DNA of 64,000 nucleotides from Paenibacillus baekrokdamisoli (GTDB taxonomy: Bacteria > Bacillota > Bacilli > Paenibacillales > Paenibacillaceae). The stretch spans positions 2,852,001 to 2,916,000 of the forward strand of contig NZ_AP019308.1 in assembly GCF_003945345.1 (NCBI RefSeq), in the 5' to 3' direction. Numbering within the stretch: position 1 is the first letter of the stretch; each line of letters begins with the position of its first letter. The position numbers were made by a program, and so were the translations under genes. Shown in pieces: positions 29,721-37,595 of the stretch. The notes beneath the pieces are model-generated. The model was not told the DNA's origin, searched no databases, and saw nothing but the letters and a program-made list of their open reading frames with translations.

Positions 29721-29787
29721 AAGCATTTTCGAAGAAAACCTGCTCGTAAGCATCAACTTCGTTTCGAAATTATTTACTCCGAAAGCA
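29721..29787 (-). promoter_or_regulatory. hrcA leader, weaker relative of the dnaK/leuS element
   Basis: Minus strand: the segment opens TTGCTTTCGGAG, ends CTTAGGAGG at the hrcA ribosome binding site, and contains TTTCGAA...TTCGAAA, able to close an outer stem. The opening and length (67 nt against 73-74 nt) resemble the dnaK and leuS leaders, but internal identity is low, so membership of the class is uncertain. Confidence 0.3.
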
Positions 29788-29849
29788 AAAGTCTAATTTG
29801 CCTCAAAAGCTCGATAAAGACGTTCCGGAATTCACTCATCCGAGAATCG

Positions 29850-29876
29850 TTAGCACTCATTGTGGTCGAGTGCTAA
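29850..29876. promoter_or_regulatory. CIRCE operator of the hrcA operon
   Basis: TTAGCACTC (29850-29858), a 9-nt spacer and GAGTGCTAA (29868-29876) form the perfect CIRCE inverted repeat, the binding site of HrcA. It starts 11 bp downstream of the -10 box, so it covers the transcription start of the operon. Confidence 0.97.
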
Positions 29877-29887
29877 TCATTAATACA

Positions 29888-29917
29888 AAAATACCAAACC
29901 AACTTGCCAATTGTCAA
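29888..29917 (-). promoter_or_regulatory. Sigma-A promoter of the hrcA operon
   Basis: Minus strand: a consensus -35 TTGACA (29912-29917), an 18-bp spacer and -10 TATTTT (29888-29893), followed immediately by CIRCE. The -35 and spacer lie inside a near-palindrome (ACTTGCCAATTGTCAAGT, 29902-29919). The -35 begins 1 bp after the stop codon of a decayed acetyltransferase fragment. Confidence 0.75.
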
Positions 29918-29918
29918 G

Positions 29919-30030
29919 TCAGTTCAGCATTTTATGCTCATCTATTTCATCGCAGCAGGGCTGTTTGGGGCAATTATAGCAAACTGTCCATACTTTCTCA
30001 CGGAAGAAGTGAATATTTTTATCCGCTGCT
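29919..30030 (-). pseudogene. 3' remnant of a GNAT acetyltransferase gene
   Basis: Translating the minus strand in one frame gives EKVWTVCYNCPKQPCCDEI and ends KMLN-stop, almost the same as the C-terminus of the intact GNAT at 31062-31523 (EKVWTDCINCPKQQCCDEI, KMLN). Nucleotide identity continues past the stop codon into the hrcA promoter. Upstream of about 30030 similarity fades and no start or acetyl-CoA site is present, so only a tail is left. Confidence 0.8.
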
Positions 30031-30269
30031 CTCATTAGACATCCCTCGTTGTTCCATTAAGCGTCTTGGCTCCTATCTGAGAAGAATCATTCATGATTTC
30101 AAAACATCTTCAATAACCATCTTACACTCTTGAATTTTTGTAATAAACTCTTGTATATTTGTAAACCCCTCTAACAGCGATTCAGACGTCCAATTAGAAA
30201 TAAGAGGAAAGCCTCCATTTCATTCTATCGATTTTGGGCTGAGTGGTTTCATTTCTCCCGTTAATCTTG

Positions 30270-30456
30270 CTGAGCGGACTGTGGAACCGCTATTCAGATC
30301 GAAACACGATTCCAAACAAATTCAGCGGACACAGGTTCCGCTATCAACTGAAATCTAGCTGATTTCAGTTGATTTGCTGGAGAATAGCGGCTTCTCTGTC
30401 CTTTATTCTACCTAATGCAGCGATTGGACTGAAATAAGAGCTCTCCTGTCCGCTCA
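30270..30456. repeat. Degenerate AGCGGA / TCCGCTAT intergenic repeat cluster
   Basis: Four units alternate AGCGGAC-like and TTCCGCTAT-like halves (near 30271-30293, 30324-30344, 30384-30404 and 30418-30454), with a perfect 11-bp hairpin CAACTGAAATC/GATTTCAGTTG at 30345-30371. Repeats of this AGCGGA type are frequent between genes in Paenibacillus, as I recall. The rest of 30031-30489 shows no gene. Confidence 0.6.
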
Positions 30457-30489
30457 ACATCTGATTACCTTCGTCATCAACCACTAGTT

Positions 30490-30702
30490 TTAGTGTTGAG
30501 CAGAATTTTTTAATGCTAATGATTTCAAATCATCTAACTGCCCTTTATGCTTCAATTCAAAATTCACAAATAGTAACGAGTGTTTGAAAATGACATGATC
30601 ACCCGTTTGTTCATTCGAGTAGGAAATACGACCACCTGTTTTAAGTAAATTTGAATCTGTATAAGAACGACTAAATCCAAATGACTCCATAAACGGATCC
30701 AT
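30490..30702 (-). CDS. Small uncharacterised ORF (70 aa), possibly a fragment
   Basis: I do not recognise this 70-residue product. It is mixed in composition with no signal peptide, membrane helix or known motif; ISYSNEQTGDHVIFKHSLLFVNFELK looks like strand-forming sequence split over two regions. No clear ribosome binding site precedes the ATG, and a terminator-like hairpin lies directly upstream. It sits in a repeat-rich insertion, so it may be the end of a decayed gene rather than a working one. Confidence 0.3.
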   Translation of the reverse strand: MDPFMESFGFSRSYTDSNLLKTGGRISYSNEQTGDHVIFKHSLLFVNFELKHKGQLDDLKSLALKNSAQH

Positions 30703-30733
30703 ATAATAAGAAAGCCACCCATATTGAGTGGCT
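30702..30733 (-). terminator. Terminator-like hairpin upstream of the 70-aa ORF
   Basis: On the minus strand AGCCACTCA (30725-30733) pairs with TGGGTGGCT (30713-30721) with one mismatch and loop ATA, followed by TTTCTTATTAT. It would stop transcripts arriving from the right. Confidence 0.5.
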
Positions 30734-30900
30734 AGTCATTAAAGAATGCTGAGCTACGAGCGCATCAATACGACCATAATGTAGTCTCTAAAGTAGAGTA
30801 CGTCTACGCTGATTTACACGCCATTTGTAGGTAGGATTATTTTTCGAACCAATTATCTCCTCGCTAAATCTTCTAAATTTAGCGTTAATAGCAACTTTCA

Positions 30901-30958
30901 ACAACAAAAAGACCATCTCCCATTAGTCAGCTAATGCCCTAACGATTAAGTGGTCTGA
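30901..30958 (-). terminator. Terminator of the GNAT gene
   Basis: On the minus strand AGACCA pairs with TGGTCT at the base of a branched hairpin that also holds ATTAG/CTAAT, and TTTTTG follows. It lies about 105 bp after the GNAT stop. The 358-bp gap 30703-31061 holds this, the previous hairpin and the duplicated hrcA-promoter fragment; I see no gene in it. Confidence 0.6.
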
Positions 30959-31034
30959 TGAATTTGAATCTCGTTCTATCATTATTCTTTCCCTTTATAA
31001 AACCCTTGAAACCCGTGGTTAATCATTTTCCTAA

Positions 31035-31145
31035 AAAATACCAAACCAACTTGGCGTCAAGTCAGTTTAGCATTTTAAGTACAGCTATTTCATCGCAGCA
31101 TTGCTGTTTGGGGCAATTGATGCAATCTGTCCATACTTTCTCGGG
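31035..31145. repeat. Second copy of the GNAT-tail / hrcA-promoter segment
   Basis: About 110 bp match 29888-30003: the acetyltransferase tail, its stop codon and the following promoter sequence. Here the promoter is disabled: TTGACG (31055-31060) and TATTTT (31035-31040) are only 14 bp apart instead of 18, and no CIRCE follows. This is the outer end of a duplication of about 1.15 kb period. Confidence 0.8.
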
Positions 31146-31523
31146 GAAAATTTCTTTATCTACAATGTAGAATCCATTCTTCTTGAAAAAGGATACCTCA
31201 TACGTGAGTGCCATAATTTTCGGGATATTCTGTTCCTTCGCTTCGAAGATCAGTTGATCCACTAGTTTACTCCCGATCCCAAGTCCTTTATATCCCTCAG
31301 AGATTCCGAGCGAACGGATCTCAACCAAATCACTGCCAAGCTTGCATAAAGAGCCGCATCCTACGACTTCACCTTGCACCTCAGCTACAACAAATGTATC
31401 AATCTGCCGTTTCAACGTCTCGCGAGATCGCGGTAGCATAATACCTTTCTCGGCATAACCAGCTATTAACTGTTCTAATGTCTCTACATCTTCGTCGGTC
31501 GCCTTTCTGCATACCGCTTCCAT
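31062..31523 (-). CDS. GNAT family N-acetyltransferase, ArgA-like
   Basis: A 153-residue single-domain acetyltransferase. The acetyl-CoA loop is EGYKGLGIGSKLV (about residues 82-94), preceded by VEIRSLGIS, and the C-terminal PEKVWTDCINCPKQQCCDEI is the cysteine-containing tail conserved in short N-acetylglutamate-synthase-like proteins; a role in arginine synthesis or another amine is possible but unproven. The ATG at 31523 is used, with GGAGG 8 nt upstream; the longer frame begins with TTG. A second, degenerate copy of its 3' end lies at 29919-30030. Confidence 0.85.
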   Translation of the reverse strand: MEAVCRKATDEDVETLEQLIAGYAEKGIMLPRSRETLKRQIDTFVVAEVQGEVVGCGSLCKLGSDLVEIRSLGISEGYKGLGIGSKLVDQLIFEAKEQNIPKIMALTYEVSFFKKNGFYIVDKEIFPEKVWTDCINCPKQQCCDEIAVLKMLN

Positions 31524-31716
31524 TGCAATCGCCTCCAAGCCAGCTCTATAATTACATTCATTTTCAAAAAATAATTAACATGTATAAATATACAACACGA
31601 TGCATGTTTCCACAAGTATAATTTATCAGGGTGATTTCAAATTTAGTTCAGGCTCTGCTCGCGATAACGTTATAATAAAGTTAATTTCTATTTACCTTCA
31701 AAGGAGAGTGGATGTA

Positions 31717-32259
31717 TTGCTGGCTGAGCATCTATTAACGGTATCTATTCAAGATTTTCTGAGTATGAAATCTCTGGGGGACAAAGCGATGAAGTCGCTT
31801 CCCGAAGAAGGATTTCTATGGTCGCCAGAGCCAGAATCCAATAGTATCGCAATTCTTATTAACCATATGTCGGGCAATATGATCTCACGCTGGACAGACT
31901 TTCTCACAACAGATGGTGAAAAAGAAACGCGCAATCGCGATTCAGAGTTTGAATTAGGAACTATTAATCGGGATGAATGGCTTCAGCGTTGGGAAGCCGG
32001 CTGGGCCGTCCTGCTAGGGACACTTAGAGGCCTCGAGCCAGAGGATATGTTAGCAACCGTTCGTATACGCGGCGAAGCACACACGGTCGTCCAAGCCATC
32101 CACCGTCAAATTTCTCACTATGGCTATCATGTTGGCCAGATCGTCTACATTGCCAAAGCCTATTTAGCCACACAATGGCAGCCACTTAGCATTCCAAAAG
32201 GCGGGTCAGCCTCCTTCAACGCAAACAAGCTGAACGATGCACCTACGATAAAGGAATAA
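31717..32259 (+). CDS. DUF1572 / DinB-like family protein
   Basis: A protein of about 180 residues with the DinB-type four-helix bundle. Visible metal-ligand histidines lie in LINHMSGNMISRW and in RQISHYGYHVGQIVYIAK, the family's conserved C-terminal helix. Some DinB proteins are thiol-dependent transferases; no activity is assigned to DUF1572. The TTG at 31717 is preferred, with AAAGGAG about 9 nt upstream; the frame extends to an ATG at 31600, but that extension has no ribosome binding site and is unlike the family. A TATAAT lies at 31671-31676. Confidence 0.75.
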   Translation: MLAEHLLTVSIQDFLSMKSLGDKAMKSLPEEGFLWSPEPESNSIAILINHMSGNMISRWTDFLTTDGEKETRNRDSEFELGTINRDEWLQRWEAGWAVLLGTLRGLEPEDMLATVRIRGEAHTVVQAIHRQISHYGYHVGQIVYIAKAYLATQWQPLSIPKGGSASFNANKLNDAPTIKE

Positions 32260-32300
32260 CGTATGGAGATAACCTATACTTTCTTATGTTGTAATAAAAT

Positions 32301-32339
32301 ACGAGGTCTTGGGATGCTAGCACCCAAGACCTCGTTTTC
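32301..32339. terminator. Bidirectional terminator between the DUF1572 gene and hemW
   Basis: ACGAGGTCTTGGG (32301-32313) pairs perfectly with CCCAAGACCTCGT (32323-32335); T runs follow on both strands. It serves the convergent genes on each side. Confidence 0.9.
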
Positions 32340-32352
32340 TATCCAATCCTCA

Positions 32353-33516
32353 TTAATTCCCAATAAAGGCTCCAAAAACCTCATTCCCGAGCGGAATACC
32401 TTTCTCGGATAGACGGTATCCTCTCCCTCCATCAGCATGCTCGATCGGCTCCAGAAGACCGTTATCTAACATACGACGCAAAGGAAGATCAAATACCTCT
32501 TCAAGTGTGCGACCTTCAAACTGCTGCTCAAAGCTGGCACAACTGACCCCATCCAGCATCCGAAGACCGACCATCATAAAGTCTTCCATCGCCTCTTCTT
32601 CCGGCACTTCATTCGTTTCCAGTCGTGGCAGGCGAGTTAAGCTTGCATCTATAAAAGGCTGAACCCCTTTTATATTGATATGCCGCTGACCTTTCGCATA
32701 ACCATGCGCACCTGCACCAAGACCGTAATAAGGCTCATTACGCCAGTAGGTCGTATTATGCCGACTCTCGAAGCCTGGCTTTGCAAAATTACTAATCTCA
32801 TAGTGATCACGCCCAGCTGCCTTTAATTTATCGATCAGCAGCATATACATGGCCAGCTCATCCTCTTCCGGAGGAAGCGGGAGCTCATTACGCTCATAAA
32901 GCGCATGAAACAGCGTATTCTCTTCCACCTTCAAGCCATATAGCGAGTAATGCGGCAGATCCAGCTCCAAAGCACGATTGACGCTATCGGAGAGCAGCTC
33001 GACTGTTTGCCCTGGCAAACCAAACATAAGATCAATAGAAAGATTAGTAAAGCCTGCTAGGCGAGCATTCTCGATGCTTCGATAAACATCCTCAACATTA
33101 TGAATACGACCGATACGGGCAAGGAGCACATTGTCGAATGACTGGACACCAAAGCTAATTCGGTTCACGCCTCCAGCCTTCATAGCCTTCAGTTTATCGA
33201 GATCCGTCGTGCCTGGATTGGCTTCCATTGTGAATTCTGCATCCGGATGAATGGGAAAATACTTCTTCACCGAGCTTAGGAATCGCTCCATTTGTGCGGG
33301 ATTCAGTACCGTTGGTGTACCGCCTCCGACAAATACAGTACGGATTTCCTCTGGCGGAATTTGTTCTACAGTCATAGCCATCTCACGTTCAAGCGCATCC
33401 AGATACTCGTCAACTGGCTGTCCTTTGAGCACATAAGATGTAAAGTCGCAATAATGACATTTGTTCGTGCAGAATGGAATATGAATATAAAGCGCTCGCG
33501 GCGCATGCATAAGCAT
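32353..33516 (-). CDS. hemW: Heme chaperone HemW (radical SAM, coproporphyrinogen oxidase-like)
   Basis: A 387-residue radical-SAM protein that delivers heme, formerly annotated as anaerobic coproporphyrinogen III oxidase. The cluster motif is HIPFCTNKCHYCDF near residue 11, followed by VFVGGGTPTVL and the HemN C-terminal domain. It has no N-terminal extension, which fits HemW rather than HemN. The ATG at 33516 is chosen with GGAGG 11 nt upstream; another ATG lies two codons later. It follows lepA, as in Bacillus. Confidence 0.92.
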   Translation of the reverse strand: MLMHAPRALYIHIPFCTNKCHYCDFTSYVLKGQPVDEYLDALEREMAMTVEQIPPEEIRTVFVGGGTPTVLNPAQMERFLSSVKKYFPIHPDAEFTMEANPGTTDLDKLKAMKAGGVNRISFGVQSFDNVLLARIGRIHNVEDVYRSIENARLAGFTNLSIDLMFGLPGQTVELLSDSVNRALELDLPHYSLYGLKVEENTLFHALYERNELPLPPEEDELAMYMLLIDKLKAAGRDHYEISNFAKPGFESRHNTTYWRNEPYYGLGAGAHGYAKGQRHINIKGVQPFIDASLTRLPRLETNEVPEEEAMEDFMMVGLRMLDGVSCASFEQQFEGRTLEEVFDLPLRRMLDNGLLEPIEHADGGRGYRLSEKGIPLGNEVFGAFIGN

Positions 33517-33600
33517 GTAATCAGTCACCTCCAAGACAAGACATCCCTTCAAAAAAGGAAGCTTGTCATTGCTTTCATTAAGTAAACATCTATTTGTAAT

Positions 33601-33625
33601 AAAAGAAAGGGAGCTCGCGGCTCCC
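33601..33625 (-). terminator. Terminator after lepA
   Basis: On the minus strand GGGAGC (33620-33625) pairs with GCTCCC (33609-33614), with a CGCGA-type loop, and TTTCTTTT follows. It lies 13 bp after the lepA stop, so hemW is probably expressed from readthrough or its own promoter. Confidence 0.7.
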
Positions 33626-33637
33626 CTCCAAAGTCGT

Positions 33638-35455
33638 TTAATCCTCGTCTATTCGCAATACCGCCATGAACGCCTCTTGCGGCACCTCAACACTGCCGAC
33701 CTGCTTCATCCGCTTCTTACCTTCCTTCTGCTTATCAAGCAGCTTCCGCTTCCGGCTAATGTCACCGCCGTAGCATTTGGCAAGAACGTTTTTGCGCATT
33801 GCTTTAACCGTTTCCCTGGAAATGACCTTATTGCCAATTGAAGCTTGAATCGGCACCTCGAACATTTGTCTAGGTATAAGCTCCTTCAATTTCTCACAGA
33901 TGATACGTCCGCGGTTGTAAGCACGATCGCGGTGAACAATAACTGATAATGCATCGACCTGTTCATTATTAAGCATGATATCCATCTTCACTAGGCTCGA
34001 CTTACGATAACCAGACAGCTCATAATCGAACGAAGCATAACCCTTCGTGCTCGACTTCAGCTGATCAAAGAAATCATAAACGATCTCAGACAGCGGCAGA
34101 TCATACGTAAGTGTTACGCGATTCAAGTCCAGATATTCCATGTTGATGAAATCACCGCGCTTGCCTTGGCAAAGCTCCATGATAGCACCAACATAGTCGT
34201 TCGGAACGATTATCGCGGCTTTAACGAAAGGCTCTTCAACAAAATCAAGCTTGCCGGCCTCTGGATAGTTGGACGGGTTATCGATTGTGAGAACTTCACC
34301 GTTCGTTAACGTGACGTGATAGACAACGCTTGGTGCGGTCGTAATGAGCGGAATGTTGAATTCCCGTTCAATCCGTTCTTGAATAATCTCCATGTGAAGA
34401 AGGCCAAGGAAGCCACAGCGATAACCAAATCCTAGTGCTGTGGATGACTCCGCTTCATAACGAAGGGAAGCATCATTGAGCTCCAGCTTCTCAAGCGCAT
34501 CACGAAGGTCGTTGTAATCCTGTGTTTCAATCGGATACAATCCGCAGAATACCATCGGATTGATTTTACGATAACCAGGCAAAGCCTCAAGAGCTGGCTT
34601 CTTCGCGTCCGTAATGGTATCCCCGACGCGCGTATCTTTAACATTCTTAATGCCTGCGACAACAAAACCAACGTCTCCAACTGCGAGCTCGTCAACAATG
34701 CCCATGCGCGGCATGAAAGCACCAACCTCGATGACTTCGAACTCAGCAGCCGTCGCCATGAAACGAATCTTATTGCCTGCCTTAATGCTGCCATCAATGA
34801 CGCGTACATAGACAATTACGCCCTTGTAGGGATCATAATGCGAATCGAAGATAAGTGCTTTAAGAGGATTGTCCGGATTCCCGGTTGGAGCTGGTACTTT
34901 CGCCACCACTTGCTCCAAAATCTCCTTGATACCGATTCCTGCCTTGGCTGAAGCCAACACTGCATCGCTCGCATCAAGTCCGATTACATCCTCAATTTCT
35001 TGCTTAACCCGCTCTGGTTCTGCACTTGGCAGATCAATCTTGTTAATAACGGGTATAATCTCCAAATTGTTATCAAGTGCCAAGTAAACATTGGCGAGCG
35101 TCTGAGCTTCAATCCCCTGCGCAGCATCAACAACGAGCAGCGCACCTTCACATGCCGCAAGACTGCGCGAAACTTCGTATGTAAAGTCGACGTGTCCTGG
35201 CGTATCAATTAAGTTCAAAATGTACTCTTCACCGTCATCGGCTTTATAACCAAGACGAACGGCCTGCAGCTTGATCGTAATGCCGCGTTCCCGCTCCAAA
35301 TCCATCTGATCCAGTACTTGCTCCTGCATCTCACGCGAGGAGAGCGCTCCGGTAAATTCCAATATCCGGTCCGCTAATGTTGATTTGCCATGATCGATAT
35401 GGGCAATGATTGAGAAATTTCTAATTTTCTTTTGTCGGTCACGTACGTCCGCCAT
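33638..35455 (-). CDS. lepA: Elongation factor 4 (LepA)
   Basis: A 605-residue ribosome-associated GTPase. G1 is [14 protein letters not shown] (residues 18-31), G3 DTPGHVDF, G4 NKIDLP; then the EF-G-like domains and the LepA-specific C-terminal domain with [17 protein letters not shown] at the end. Length and order match the family. A well-placed sigma-A promoter overlaps the end of the preceding yqxA-like gene. Confidence 0.98.
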   Translation of the reverse strand: MADVRDRQKKIRNFSIIAHIDHGKSTLADRILEFTGALSSREMQEQVLDQMDLERERGITIKLQAVRLGYKADDGEEYILNLIDTPGHVDFTYEVSRSLAACEGALLVVDAAQGIEAQTLANVYLALDNNLEIIPVINKIDLPSAEPERVKQEIEDVIGLDASDAVLASAKAGIGIKEILEQVVAKVPAPTGNPDNPLKALIFDSHYDPYKGVIVYVRVIDGSIKAGNKIRFMATAAEFEVIEVGAFMPRMGIVDELAVGDVGFVVAGIKNVKDTRVGDTITDAKKPALEALPGYRKINPMVFCGLYPIETQDYNDLRDALEKLELNDASLRYEAESSTALGFGYRCGFLGLLHMEIIQERIEREFNIPLITTAPSVVYHVTLTNGEVLTIDNPSNYPEAGKLDFVEEPFVKAAIIVPNDYVGAIMELCQGKRGDFINMEYLDLNRVTLTYDLPLSEIVYDFFDQLKSSTKGYASFDYELSGYRKSSLVKMDIMLNNEQVDALSVIVHRDRAYNRGRIICEKLKELIPRQMFEVPIQASIGNKVISRETVKAMRKNVLAKCYGGDISRKRKLLDKQKEGKKRMKQVGSVEVPQEAFMAVLRIDED

Positions 35456-35497
35456 GCCTAACCCCCAGAATTGCCTAAATAGCTAACCATTCTTTTT

Positions 35498-35526
35498 ATT
35501 ATAACAGTTCGAGGGGTAGCCATCAA
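35498..35526 (-). promoter_or_regulatory. Sigma-A promoter of lepA
   Basis: Minus strand: -35 TTGATG (35521-35526), 17-bp spacer, consensus -10 TATAAT (35498-35503), 43 bp before the lepA start. The -35 lies over the stop codon of the preceding gene. Confidence 0.75.
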
Positions 35527-36014
35527 TCCGTAACGGATTCAAAAAAAGAAACGATGAAACGAATGCCTTTACTTGAGATGGATTGAAGCACGTCGGCCGT
35601 CCCATCGGCCAGTTGATTGACAGATGAATCCGTGCGCAGATCAGGAACGCCGGGAAGTCTTCCATAAGAATCTGTTTGCAGATTCTGGTCCGTTTGAAGC
35701 TTCGGTGGATCCTGTGTTTTTCTCCCATGCTGCGCATCGACAACGCGCTGAGCTCTAGTTGCGTTTGTTCCTTGATTTGCCGGAAGCTCTCGATCAACAT
35801 TAAGATTATCCTCCGTACGAGTGGAGGATGTGGGTGATTCATACGAAGTAACGGGCTGCTCATATAAATTTGTTGGATTAACCGAAAGTGCCCCTGTCTG
35901 ATCGATTGGACCGTTCACTCGTTCTATACCACTTGTTGCCATATCAATTCCAAATAGTACAACTAGCGCAACCGCTCCTCCGACTACAGCCATTTTCAAA
36001 GATTGACGACGCAT
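35523..36014 (-). CDS. YqxA-like membrane-anchored protein (DUF3679)
   Basis: A 163-residue protein with one N-terminal membrane helix (MAVVGGAVALVVLFGIDMA), a Thr/Asn/Gln-rich middle that looks disordered, and a hydrophobic C-terminal helix (GIRFIVSFFESV). It lies between spoIIP and lepA, exactly where Bacillus has yqxA; the helix followed by SGIERVNG also fits. Bacillus YqxA is shorter (about 110 residues). Function unknown, probably linked to sporulation by position. Confidence 0.65.
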   Translation of the reverse strand: MRRQSLKMAVVGGAVALVVLFGIDMATSGIERVNGPIDQTGALSVNPTNLYEQPVTSYESPTSSTRTEDNLNVDRELPANQGTNATRAQRVVDAQHGRKTQDPPKLQTDQNLQTDSYGRLPGVPDLRTDSSVNQLADGTADVLQSISSKGIRFIVSFFESVTD

Positions 36015-36051
36015 GGTTTTCCCTCCTTATTATCTATCTCACGCCACATAC

Positions 36052-37263
36052 CTAACTGGACTTCGGTGCGATAACCTTCTCATCACCCCAATACAGTTCC
36101 GAGATCACCTTTGCGAGTACATCTACTGTTCGATAGGACTCCTCAAGCGTATTATCAACACCGCCAACTTCGATCAGCACGCTGTCTGGTGCAATGGACT
36201 GGTTATATTCGCCATTGCCACTCGCTGTTGTTTTGCCATGAATTCCGCGAGAAATTCCTGGATATTGTTTATCGAGCTCGGCTTGAATTTGGTTCGCGAA
36301 AGCTTCGTTCTTTTTCCAATTCTTATTGGCTAGACCAATGATAAAGAAAACCTGCGCATAAGATTTGCCCTTAATGGTCGTGGTCGTGTTTTTGCGATGC
36401 GCTGAGTCACGATGAATATCGAAGAAATATTTTAACTCTTTGTTGGCAGATATCGCTGAGGTCACCGTTTTCTTGGAATACTTATAGGATAGGACCCAAT
36501 TGAAATTTTTAATCGCGCTTGGATAATCAGTTGATGAATGAAGAGCGCCCATCCCTCTCGCTTCAAGCTTCTCTTCAAGTCGTTTACCTATGAGAGTAAT
36601 ATTTTTAGTTGAGGACTCTGCATATTTCGTGCTTTTCAGCTCAGGAAACCAAGACTCCCGGCTATGCGAATGATAAATAAAGACAACCTTACGTCCACTT
36701 GTAGTTGGTTTAGCTGCTGGATCTGTCTGTGTATTAGGATCCGTTACCGGTTTCGTGTCTGGAGCAGGATCTTGGGGTGAATCGGAGCCCTCAGCAGCTT
36801 GATCCCCAACAATAGGCAGAGGCTCGTGGTCCTCAGGCTCGATAGTCGAATCAACCGTTGAGCTGGCTCGGAGTAAGAACGCATCGTCTCCCCCAAGTCC
36901 CGGATACTCCCTAGCTAGCAAGCTCTTAGGGTCAGATGGGTTAACATCTGTTAACAGGCGAACGAGAAAATTACTAACCTGCCTCCCTGAGAAGGAAGAC
37001 TCCATTCGCACCTGCCCGGTTCCCGGCATTTCCATGGATAACATGTCCATGAATAGTCCGCTGGATACCGTTGCAGCGAAGCCTTTCATAGAGGAGACTG
37101 GGGAGGATGAAGCTCTCTGCTGGAGGATCGCCCCTATCCCAATAACAAGAACTAGAACCATGGAACCAAGCGACATCAAGGCAAACATCCGGCCAGTTAC
37201 GAGCAAGTGACGAATTTGTTTACTGCTTTTCCCTATGTTCCATGTCATGACAACTCGTTTCAT
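36052..37263 (-). CDS. spoIIP: Stage II sporulation protein P (SpoIIP)
   Basis: A 403-residue cell-wall amidase and endopeptidase that degrades septal peptidoglycan during engulfment together with SpoIID and SpoIIM. An N-terminal anchor (MFALMSLGSMVLVLVIGIG) precedes a Pro/Asp-rich linker (about residues 150-190) and the zinc-amidase core with FIYHSHSRESWFPEL and FFDIHRDSAHR, which hold the catalytic His and Glu residues. GGAGG lies 9 nt before the ATG. The gene is 37 nt upstream of the yqxA-like gene. The 332-bp gap before it contains a dispersed repeat. Confidence 0.95.
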   Translation of the reverse strand: MKRVVMTWNIGKSSKQIRHLLVTGRMFALMSLGSMVLVLVIGIGAILQQRASSSPVSSMKGFAATVSSGLFMDMLSMEMPGTGQVRMESSFSGRQVSNFLVRLLTDVNPSDPKSLLAREYPGLGGDDAFLLRASSTVDSTIEPEDHEPLPIVGDQAAEGSDSPQDPAPDTKPVTDPNTQTDPAAKPTTSGRKVVFIYHSHSRESWFPELKSTKYAESSTKNITLIGKRLEEKLEARGMGALHSSTDYPSAIKNFNWVLSYKYSKKTVTSAISANKELKYFFDIHRDSAHRKNTTTTIKGKSYAQVFFIIGLANKNWKKNEAFANQIQAELDKQYPGISRGIHGKTTASGNGEYNQSIAPDSVLIEVGGVDNTLEESYRTVDVLAKVISELYWGDEKVIAPKSS

Positions 37264-37434
37264 CTCACGTATCCTCCCAGATGTTATTTCGTTTCTCTCG
37301 TATGCCCTTTTAGCTATTACTACCTTATGAGGATGCTTGAATTAATAGAACCGAAAGTTTAATAGAGTACCAGAATAGATAGAACTGCTAGATTACTAGA
37401 TTTGTTCGTTTCAAGCTGCATTCCAAATTCGCAT

Positions 37435-37540
37435 ACAAGAAGAAACGGCTAGCGCCGTCCTTAGCGGCGAAGAAAGTTTCTTCCCTCTGAAATATAAGCA
37501 AAGTATAGAGGAAACTTATACTTACTTATATTTAAAAAAG
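37435..37540. repeat. 106-bp dispersed two-hairpin repeat, copy 1 (upstream of spoIIP)
   Basis: This segment equals 53084-53189 except for about four bases. It folds into two stems: GAAGAAAC...GTTTCTTC with an inner GCCG/CGGC, then ATATAAG..AGTATA paired with TATACTT.CTTATAT. Both copies have the same orientation relative to the minus-strand gene that follows. The remainder of the gap 37264-37595 shows no gene. Confidence 0.85.
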
Positions 37541-37595
37541 AGCTTCCTCCACTGTAGAATAACCAGCTTGAGAAGCCTTGCTAAGGATAAGCGAG

